This document shows positions 47,677 through 59,600 of a DNA stretch of 64,000 nucleotides, in pieces. Where the stretch lies: contig OY727098.1 in assembly GCA_963402885.1 (NCBI GenBank), positions 5,265,001 through 5,329,000 on the forward strand. The letters are read 5' to 3'. The translations under genes were made by a program, and so were the position numbers. Numbering within the stretch: position 1 is the stretch's first letter; every line of letters starts with the position of its first letter. A model generated the notes under the pieces. That model did no database searches, was not told the DNA's origin, and was given only the letters and a program-made list of their open reading frames with translations. The DNA is from Antedon bifida (Eukaryota; Echinodermata; Crinoidea; Comatulida; Antedonidae).

Positions 47677-50600
47677 GTAATGTAGTTCTATTCTAATAAT
47701 TACAATATTTGTCATTTTAAAATTAAAGTTGGTAGGTAATAAGTAAGGTAGGTAATATATCCTTCATCTCCTGACATCCTATCAATTAATACAAGTGCCT
47801 TTGGAAGATTGAAAAAAAACCTGGAGCAAGTTATAAATGTATTTTCAGTTTTGTATTCTTTTGATTTTTTTGTAATGACCTTTCATTGGTTTAAAGTTCT
47901 AAACTTAAGAGTCAATGCTCTGAAACAAAACAAAGTTGAAACATTGGAACTATTGTGGTGAACACATACTTTCATACCTTGCTAAATGGCAATTTAATAC
48001 ATTTTGAAATACCCAATGGAACGAAAATCATTAAACGTCTTATATACAATTCCACATAGAACTAAAACTAATCCATCTTCAGGATACTAACAGATCTTGA
48101 AATTGTATTTAAGCATGCTTTGCCTTGTACGTTCATTGCATACTGATACAAAATTAAGCAGCATTTATTTAGCCAAAATAAGATTGTAGATTGTTTCTAC
48201 ACAGTATTTCAAATGAATTATGCCAAGTTAAATACAGTAGGTAAAAGATAGAATACAGAAAACCTATAGTTGAAAAATTGAAACGTAAATCTAACTTTCA
48301 TCTTTCACCTCATGCATTGCCATGATCTTAAACAATCTAATGTTATTATTCACTTTATTTCGTAAATGTCGCTAAAGTGTCAGTGATTTAAACACCTCAA
48401 TATACACAAACTTGTAACCAGAGTTTCATAGGGATTTTTTTTGTTATCATATAAAGGGCAAAATATTCCTATTTACTATCACTTCTGCTACTGATCTCCA
48501 GTTTGAAAAGGGCACTTTAGCAAAAAGAAGGGTTTGTTTGTCAGAATTGATCGATGTGATGCTAGATCAATCCTAAAACATGGTAAATGTAATAGGGTTC
48601 TTGTAGATGAACACTAAGTCAAAAGTGAGCTAATTGGTTTTAAAGAAAAGTTACTTAATTGGAATGTGAACAGAATAATGTTTTCATTTTTCATTTATAA
48701 TATATGGGCTGTTTATTAGAACTATGTTATGTTATATATATAAACTTTATTTTGCAAATAAAATGCATAGCAAAAACATACAAAAGGTATAAAAATACAT
48801 GAGTATTATAAAAAATCTAATATAAAATGTCAGACCAGCTGACATACAATTTTGAATTCGAAAGCAATTTATCAAAGACAGTTTTTAAACTATAAAATTA
48901 TTAGACATACTAATACGTAACATAAACTATAAATAGACTAGAATTCACCAGAACTAGGGATACCAAATTTAACAAACATATAGGCACTACAAAATGTACT
49001 CATTTTTTTCATTCAATAACATACGCAAAGAATTATTATAACACACTTTAAGGGAATTAAAAGCTTGCTTAGTCAAATGAAACCAAAGAGTACAACAGTA
49101 GAAACTCATACAATAAGATTTGAACAAATAAACTGTTGTTGGAAATAAGCATTATACTAAGTACAGGAGTAAAGCATGTTAAATAAGACACAAAAATGAA
49201 TTAAGCTTCTAATCCACTACAATCTATACCATCTTTATTAAATTAAAAAGAGAATTTAATTATACTCAAAGCAATGATTTCAATCATGTTTTAACCCTAA
49301 ATAATAATAAATCAACAACTTAAATATTGAATGGAAAAAAGACAAAAATATATTGCTGTTATTAATTGACATACGATTTACAACATTAATCTAGATCACA
49401 TGATCAACATTAATGCCGACGTTGAGACTAAAATCTGTACTAAAAAAATATATCAATTACATCTTGAAGTTAACGGCTTATGCTTCACTAGTGTGCAGAT
49501 AAACACGATTTTTGCTAGACTCGTAATTTACAGAAAATTTGCAATTCACAAAATACAGTCCTTGTTTTCAAGCAACAAAAATGTTAATGAAACTTTCATT
49601 ATTTACAATTCCTATCTTAAATAAAATCTAGACTTTCTGTGCAAGACATTAAACTATATAGATTCTAAATACAACATTTGTTTATATATAAATATATACG
49701 TATCTGTTTTGAATTGTTTTAGTTTTAAAAGTCAGGTGTTTGTAATAAACTTGATATGCATTAATAGGCAATTTGGAATTGATTTGATTATTATCAGATT
49801 ACATATAACTGCTGTCAATGTCCAACATAACATAAACTGACCTACTTTCACTTTTACATATTTTTTCATATGTTTTTTTACTGAATATTTTATACAAATC
49901 CTCTGTAGCATCAAAGAGCTGGAAAGCAATATTACAATATTTCAGGATCAAGATTTTTGGTTGCTTTGACATACCATCAGATATGTAAAAGACATACCGA
50001 TTCCTTTACATATTTCCAAAATCATTCTGAGATACTAGGAAAATCAATAAGATTTTTCAAAAATGTTTGGCGTAGCTACAAATTTCTAATTCTAAAAATT
50101 AATGCTAATTTGAACATTAACACTAGATGACAAGCAAAAAATAGTGTGCAATATTATTATTTTGTCAATTACTGCACATCATGTCACCTGAGTAATCCAA
50201 ATCTTTATAAGTTGACCTCTTTTTTACCTTGCTCATCATTTCACTGTCATTAAGACCAAAAGATGTCATCAAGCTTGGACAAGGTGCTAATTAAAATCCT
50301 CATTATAAGATGTGTTGTTATGTTAATAATAATAATTAATTCTGGCTTTCTAGAGCAATTTTAATTTGTTGGGTATAAAATGTTGTAGCTTTAATCTACA
50401 TGAGCTTTTGAAGCATGACTAAAACAATTTCTTCTTCTTTGGACACCAGCTATTTGTGAAAATAAAAATAAAAGACTGCCACATTTTAAACAAACAAGAA
50501 AGTTAACTTTTTAACATTTGACTCCACATGTAGTATAAACATACAAGAGTGTCATTTAAAAATAAATAATCATTTCATTCATACTTTGTTATGCTTAGAG

Positions 50601-53600
50601 AGTGTAGTGAGTTATTAGGATTGAACCCTGGAACTTGTGATAGGAAGGGAAACATATAAACTACCAGGCTAAAACTCCACAATTTGACCAGTTCTATTAA
50701 TTATTCCCTAATTTTATTCAACATTTTCTGTTCTTTTGTACTATAGATACTGTTCAGGAAAGACAAATGTTATTAAAGGAAGCATGTCCAGAACTACAAA
50801 GATACTGTGAAGAGTATGGTCTTGAGTTTCAGGTATTTAAGAAGCTTAATGCAGATAAATAACCTTTAATTCCCACGCACATGTTGGGTCATTATGCACT
50901 TGCATGAAAACCTCTTAAACAAACATTGAGTATGTACTCAGATTGCCCTCCTAAAAAAGTTAACTTTGCTTGGAACGTGCAAAAACCTTTTATTTGTGAA
51001 CTTCAATGCACAATTGTATCAAAAATGTATATTGCAATGGTAATCTATATTTTGCAAATATACATTCGGTAATTAAAGAACACTCTAAACCTTTCTGTGG
51101 TTCTGAGTTCAAATCTGGTTTTGATTTGTACCAGGATTTTTCTGAAATCAAACTTTTTTTTTATTGAAACAAAAGCATTGCTCTTCCAAATTGACAATCA
51201 ACTAAAAAAAATTGAATATCAACACACTGTTAAAATAATGATATAATTAGTAAATTTTATTTTCATTTTCCCCCTTCGTTTTAAGATACAGTACACTATA
51301 CTAATGATAAAGAAAACATATTCACAAAAAAAATTCAAAATAAAAAAACTCACAATTATATTTAATTTCATTTTAACGGTATAAGAAAGAAACTCTACAC
51401 CACCCAGTAACTTATAAATTAATAATAGTCTTAAACAATATTGCATATAAAGCAATTATTCATCATAATTTCTAGCTTGTAGATCTGCACCAAGGACCAA
51501 AAGACCTAGCAGCGAATGACCATGAGGCAGCAGCACTACGCATGAACGAGATCCGAGAAGCTCATAGGATCTCTCAAGGGCCTTTTTTTGTGGTAAGTGC
51601 AACTAAACTATTTTAACGGTAAATTAATTTCATTTGAAATGGAGGAATTCGAACCATTGCAACTTATGCTCTTTGCAAATAGAATATTATTATTGTATAT
51701 ATTATGAATTTAATCTTAGTTTTGTCCTCTGTCCTTTTTCGAGGTTATTCCTGTCTTTGTATCCCTTTGTACCCCAACCCGTACCCCAACCCAAGATATT
51801 TTCTGACTTCTTCCTTTCTTTATTTCAAAATTACTATATTTATATTTTCCCTTTTATTTTCCATTATTGTGCTAAAAAAAGAAGTGAATTCTTATAAGGT
51901 AATGGCCTCATCAAACAGGTCTATAATCAATGTGCCACCAACAACCATATAATATAAGGTATATCTAATCCCTCTTGGTAAAACTCTGTGTACTTGTCTT
52001 CTCATACAAATTGAAAAATCATTTGTATTCCAACCTGCTAATAATATACATATTTTTTTTATTTTAGTCTATTATAGGAAACAAGTATGGAGAGTGTATT
52101 CTGCCGGTTGAGATTGAAAGCAATGAGTTTTCACAAATCCGAGATTGTGCTTTCGAATCTGGCAAAGGTATGATATTTATTTATTGATGATTTACATTTT
52201 TATTTTTAATTGTCAAATTTAAAATGAAAATATTAAATGATTTTAGATTGGAAAAACAAATGTATGTAATACAAAAGAACATCATTTTTTTATTTTTTTT
52301 ATTTAATTAAATTTTCTGCCATATAAAATACAAAGAAGACAAAACAATTATAAAAGAAGGCAAGGAAAGACCAAACAGGTGCTAGTTGGTTAACCCAGAA
52401 CAGAGCACAGAAAGAAAGAAATAAATAATTACGTTTAAATTAAAATTAAAGCATCTACAAGAAAGCAACCAACTACACACATTTTCAATATCAAAATTAT
52501 TTAAAAAAAATAAATATTGTGATAATTTGATAATTTAATAATTTCAGTTTGTATAAACTAGAATTAACAAACATCAAATTGAAAGACATCTTTAGTTTTT
52601 TGTAATGTTACTGGTCCCATTACCAGGTGTGGTCATAGAGTTGCTTTGCAATTGAACATTTCACCAGTTCTCTTCACAAGTCTTGGTTATGTGCCAATAT
52701 CTGTGTTTCTGAGAAAGATTTTCCATTCCATTCGGTTATTTATCCATATTTGTCTACCTCTTCTGCTTCTTATTGTGGTATAGTGCAAGAAATTCATTTG
52801 CATTAGAAATATAATTAATACTATTGTTTATCAAATGTTTGAAAACATATGCTACAGTACACAAAGATTGGTAGGTAATAGTGGAAATGTCTATGAAATG
52901 GATCAGGATATACAACAGATGAGTTGAAACAACAAAACAACTACACAGACACTAGCAGCCATGTAGTTCATCAATGAAACACCTTTATGTGTAGAATACC
53001 TCACTTAAGGTCTGTTTAATTAAACGCATATATTCAACACACTGATTCATTGGTGTATGGTATCAACAAAGCAAGATTATATGTAATTACAAAACCATCT
53101 AGAAAAATATTTGAAAAAATAAGGCTACTCGAAATCGCCAAATTTGCCAGCCTCGGAGGCCAAGTTCATAGAAAATCATTGTTATGTTTAGTGTATTGTT
53201 GAGAAGAGAATACTTCTTGTTCTAAGGAACAATCGGGAACCAACTGGAGAGGTTACTGGACCTGTGTGCCAGGAATTAAAGATGACAGAGGAATATTATT
53301 TATGCCTTTTCAAATTAAACAATACAAATACTGTGAGATTAGAAGAATTAATACAGTACATACAAAATAATAGACAAATTATATAACATTTTATTTTGAA
53401 AAACTGTTAGTACTTCTAATTCAACCAAAGATATTTTGTGTATAATTATAGCATCAATGAGATAATGCATTGTAAGTTCTTTCTTGATATTATAATTCTG
53501 TGTTTTGCTTAGGGTGCTCGTTAGTAGGCTCAACTAGATCCACTTCTGTTTTGCATATTAATCTTCATAATCATTACTGGCTCCATCAGAATTGAAGGGA

Positions 53601-56600
53601 ATGTTTTTAATACGTAGATAGTTGAAATTTAATAATTATAATACCATATTACAAAGAAATAGTGTCATTTTTAATACACATCTCAAATGATTTATGCTTT
53701 ATCTTGTCATGAGGAGATGTCTACAGTATATTCAGAGGATAATAAATGACTGTGCATTCTTATACATATATTACATTTATAGTTGAAATTTAATAATTAT
53801 AATACTATATTACAAAGAAATACTGTAATGTTGAATATACATCTCAAATGAGTTATGCTTTATCTTGTCATGAAAGGAAGTGTACAATTTATTCAGAAGA
53901 TAATAAATGACTGTGCATTCTTATACATATATTACATACGTTGTAGTTGAAATTTAATAATTATAATACTATATTACAAAGAAATAGTGTCATTTTTAAT
54001 ACACATCTCAAATGATTTATGCTTTATCTTGTCATGAAAGGAAGTGTACAATTTATTCAGAGGATAATAAATGACTACACTATACATATTACATAAGTTT
54101 GCACAAATCTTGTTGATTAATGTATATGATATAACAGTATTAAATTTCTTGGGTTGTAATTCATTTTTACATAATGCTATTATTTTGTAAAGTAAGATGA
54201 AATTCACCTTCTTCTACTGTATATTTTAAATCATTTTCGTTTCACATGCTGTGCACAGATATGAGTGTGTTATGACTTTGAAATATTGATTGATGCATGC
54301 TTCCATATATACAAAAAAATAGAAGAAATGATTTAAAATATAAATAGAAATGCAAGTGGTTATTGATCAAAATTGCTTCGGTATTATTCTAGAGAAGGCC
54401 CAAAGCACACGCATGGCCCTTTTAAATATTACTAAAATAATAGGATTTTATTTCCTTAAAGTACATTGACATTAATATCAAATAAGATTATTTTAAGAGA
54501 ATTTTTACCAGTTTTTAATTTTTTTAAATACTGTACTGTTTTGTAGATAGTTACCTTTTTGTAAATGTGTGTGTACTATTAGTGTTAGTTTTCTTTGAAT
54601 TATTTTTATTATATTGTTAATGTTCTCTATTGAACCACTTTTGAAATCAATGCTTCTGAAAATTGTATTCAGTATAAAGACAGAATAAATAAATAAATAA
54701 ATAAATATCGTTTTTTATCCTCATCTCATCTTTAAGGTGAAACTACAGTATTTCCATTACTATACCATTCTATCTGTATAATACAGTCCATTGCATGTAT
54801 TATCGCATAGCATATAACCTTTGACATTTATTGACGTATGTGGAGTCTACTTAGAAATAGAGAATTAATGGTTTTGGTCTTATTTGTTTTTCTGATCATA
54901 ACTGATATTAAGATACTTTTTTGGATGAAATCTGAAATCTTTAGTTGTTCTTTGATGTAATTAAGTTAATTTCTAATTATTTTCAGAAGAGAGACACTGT
55001 CATTTTTAATAGTTTTGAAAAAGAAATTTAGAATATTTCTCTTTCATCACCAGAAAAGATGCATTATATATAATATTTATAATTATAGTATTTAGCTTAT
55101 TAATACTTAAAAGTACTCTAAATACTATAATTTTTGATAATTATTAAATATTAGAGAATTACTGATTGTTGTTTATTTTTTAATTACACTTTTGTTGACC
55201 TTTAGTGTGTTGTTGTATGATGAAAAATGAGAATCTTTTGATTAACTGTTTTTTTTTAGATGTCAACCTTCTTGATGAATGGTACCTTCCGAGGGGTGAG
55301 GGCGCTAATTGTGTTTACGTGCTACAGCCAATGACATCACATATCAGATATCTTTATGATCAGTAAGTATATTGTTAATCCTTATTTTATGGGAAAACTT
55401 CATTTTATAGTAATGTATAAATGGTATAAATTTTGAACATGGTTCATCAAGATCATTGGTTCGAATCCTACACAGGACTATCAATGTTGCATACCAGTGT
55501 TATTATCCAAGTTTACATAAAGACATTAGTTTAGTTCTAATCATATAATTGGCAATTAGATTTCCTGTTTGATGTGTGCTGATATAAAAAAAAAAAGCGT
55601 TGCATATAAACACCTCTGAAATACACATAGAAGCAAGCATGACACTATTGAAATCCAAATGCACTGAGTCGTTTGTTAATGTGAGTTTGATTAATACGAC
55701 CTTTGAAATTTACATTTGTGTGCTGGAGATTTATTATTGTCGGAAATGTCTTTAGAATTTAACTAATTTTCATTAAAGCTTTTAAAATGTTGTTTCTTGA
55801 AGTATAAAAAGAAAATTTCCTTCCCGATTATGTTTCCCCGTCTTAGCTCAACAAAAGTAGCTCGTTATAGTGGTATGCGTGCTGTTTAACGACATAAAAG
55901 TGAATAGTGATGAGCCTATTCTGCAGTTTAATAACAAGGGTTTATCAGTAATTGATTTCTTTGGAAAGAACAAAAACACTCTCTGTTTTTAAAAATGCAT
56001 CTAAAAAATGTCTATTATGTAAGATAAGATTTTTTTCATCTTTAGCAATTAAATTACATAAACCAACCACCTTGTTCCTCGATACATTCCATCTTGTTGC
56101 CTTTGCTCCTCTGACAAATCATTGTTATCATCTGTTCCCTGTTTAACAACTAATACTTGTATGATGCTCCTTTTCTTTTGTTGCAATTCCTCCCCCAGCC
56201 CTCCCCCCTTCCCTTCTTAGGAACGAACTCCCACCTTATGTAAAACTTTCACCCACTTTTGATTCATATAAATGCTCATTTGATCATTTTTTGGGTATTG
56301 ACGCTATATAAATGTTTGATTATTATTATTGATTATATATATATATATATTATATTTTCTGAGATAGAAAGAGAGAATAGTGTTTATGTTAAGTGTTAAT
56401 TAAAATCTCTTCCTCTACATCATTTCTCCTAGTTACATTGTTGCCCTACATATTTCATACCAAATGTGTATGTTAATAGTGGTTGAGATTATGGTGATAT
56501 TATTCTCTATTATGCATGCATCAACATAATTTGGAGATCATACAATTTAAGCTGTTGAGTTTCAGTACATTAGAGAGCATTCAATTTGCATTGACCGACG

Positions 56601-59600
56601 ACCATAGTATGTCATGTGAATTCACAGGGATAGGGGTTTGATGGTTTCTAGGTCCAGGCTACAACCTATGGCACATTGATTGACCTGACATCTAGTTAGG
56701 TCATCGCGAATAAGTAAGATGCTAGATATACATATTTATAACAATCCATTATGTTATAAAAACATATTTTGCCATCTTTTTATCTCCCAAAACTATGAAT
56801 ACTTATTTTTATTTTGTAAACAAATCAAATCAATTAAAAATATACCTATTTATTGAGGCCAAGAGGTTTACTATCAATAATTTATCATAGCATAAATATG
56901 TTTCTCCCATTGTATATACAGTACCTTATAAGGATTTCATATATTAGTACTGGATTAATAAATTAATTAATTAAATGTGATTTTTATATGTGCATGAAGT
57001 TAAAATTCAAAATGGTTTATTGTGCCACAAAAAATTCTGTGATTATATAATAGAATGCTATATGAATTAGATATTACATTTTTATAAGTTGTCATTTTTT
57101 GTATTCTATGGTAAATTATGTTTTTTAATTATTCATACAATTGCTCAGACAGTGGAATGTAATATTGCATGTATGTCACTCTATAGCAGAGATTGTTAGG
57201 TCACCATAGTGATACTATTGTGAAAGTTAATTGGGGAAGATGATGAGAGGTTGCCATAGTGATAGAAAGCTAAAGAGATAATGAGTCTGTCCAATTTATG
57301 GTGTGACAATAGTGATGGTGATTTATTTATTAATCATTGAAAGATGATTCCATACTTGTTGTCAAGTCAATTGTTAACAGCAAAAACAGATTTCAACAAC
57401 ATGCTAGTTAGTTCATTTAGAAAAATATCAGCATGACTCTTAAGGACCTAAGATAGATGATGTTTTCACCAACACAGTTATCTTATCCATAGATCATTTT
57501 GTTGCGTAGCACTGAACATAATATTCAAGAAGTTTCAATGCTCATGATACGTGATTACATGATCCAACATAGCTCAACAATCCAAAGCTATCATCCTCAC
57601 TATATGATAGCCACAAATCCCACCAATAAAACTATAATGTTCCAAATAACGGTTTCTAATGTTTTTTATTACTTATATGATGATTTTATTATATTTATTC
57701 AGGTCCACGATATTAGTTGCTTGTTTAAGTTGAAATACAAATAAAATATTATCTGTAACATTGTATAGACAATCAAAAAAAGTATAAAATAAGAGGGAAA
57801 AATGTAATTTAAAAATAACCGTCAAAATATAGATACATGTTTCATTTGTATGGCATATGGACATCCTTAGGTTAGTTCCTCCTCTCCTTCCCCTCACTCT
57901 CATGCTTGTTTCCCAATCTTTATTAAAATGTTACTCCTATCGTAACATTTTAGAACAGAGTAAAAAATAGTCAATGGCAGATTTACACTTTTTCTTTTGG
58001 TTTTATTTTTTATATATAAGAATATTTACATTAAGCCTGATGAACATCAATAACAACTTTCAATTATTTTTATTTTTTTCTCATTTTTTCCCCTACTGTT
58101 TTAATGGTACAGTCTTTCTAGTATTTTTGCAATGAAGTCAGTTCTAATATTATGGATTATGCTCATCTTTAGAGGATCATCAGAAAATGTTTACCATTCG
58201 TTGTTTTGACTCCAAAGTAATACCAAGATTTTCCAGACAAACTGAAAAGCAAAAAACAAATCGCTAATAAGCATGATATTGCTAGCTATTTAGACTAAGA
58301 TGATAGTACTGTAGTTTTAATTTTTACTTTCATTTTAGAGCTAAGAGAAAAGATATCATAAATTACCACATATTAATAAATTATATTAATACTTGCAATA
58401 TAATATGGATTTGTACCCATAAATTATTGATTTGTTGAATGATGAAGAAGTACTATTCCTTGTAGCAATAAATTAAGTTTGTTTCCCACACCACGCAGGG
58501 CCGTAACCACACTGCAAGTAATTTGACCAATCGTAATGCGATAGATCATTCAAACTGTTGTTTGTGATTGGTCAACTCACTTGTGTTGTGCCTACGTTGT
58601 TGCATTGTAGTGGGAACCAAAGCTTCAGTTGTGATTAACCACTTTACCATATACAGTATTTTTAGTCGCGTGCAACTCACTATGTCGGTTGGTCGGTCGG
58701 TTGGTAAGACTAACTTGAGCACACTACTGCAGCCATGTATATGGCCGTGTTATATTATTTTATTGTATTAATGACTACCTTTTGAATACTGGGGAAGAAT
58801 TTCATGTTTTCTGTGTTCATGGGGTCATGTTTTAAGATTTACAGTAACACCAAATGATAATTTTCACACCCACACATTTCTTTTTAATCCTTGACTAGAT
58901 TGAATAATAATGTTTTCATTTTTTTCTCTAATCTGGTTCAAAATGAAGCAAATAATCTAGATTGTGCTTACGTTTAGATTAAATAAATGTTTAGTCAGAT
59001 TAGATAAAGGTTGATTTGAGAAAAATTGAATCTGTCAGTTGGATTTATAGGATTAATAAGATTAAGTGATTAAATAGTTTACTGATGGATTGATCCGGAT
59101 AAGAAGATGTAGAATAATGTTCAATATGTGACAGACATATGTTGAAAATGGAGAGTTTATATTAGCGAGTAAAGTAGAAGCTTGGTGGTTACAATGCTAG
59201 GCTACTAATCCCAGGGTCCCACAAATGTGATGTCTTTATAAATAATGGCTTTTAATTTTGAAATCTTTATTATTGATTTGTCTTTAAATAAGAATGAAAT
59301 ATAGATAATAAAAAACAATCCACGAAGCTGCGACAAGAATGCATATAGTAAACATGATACTGTATATAATAAAGTAAAGCATGTCACTATTTCATTTTAA
59401 TGACAATTACCATATTACAGTAGAATATAGGTTGGTCATAGTGCTAAAACACATAGTTCTCATTTGTTTTATTTGTTTCATAGGAAAGTGTTTCCTGAAT
59501 AGGTGTCCCCCCAAAGGAAGAGTTCTACTGTATATGAATTATTTTTCTAACTAAAATGGTATGATAGACAATTAGAAAATTTATAAAAACATGTTATCAT

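Larger units (their letters stand above)
52168..55259 (+). other. NWD-like intron 4
   Basis: A 3.1-kb intron. It contains a T-rich then A-rich stretch at 52285-52430 that resembles an antisense LINE 3' end, the tandem repeat at 53617-54097 and a plus-strand LINE tail ending at 54709. No extra exon is needed, since exons 4 and 5 join in frame. Confidence 0.6.

Noticed and set aside
51634..51660. B-box-like GGTTCGAATTCC on the minus strand in intron 3
   Set aside because: No A box at a suitable distance and no tRNA-like fold.
55958..56146. ORF reading ERTKTLSVFKNASKKCLL, reminiscent of a LINE tail
   Set aside because: The match is a single weak motif, and upstream frames do not support RT homology. 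Only the tail at 56219 is kept.
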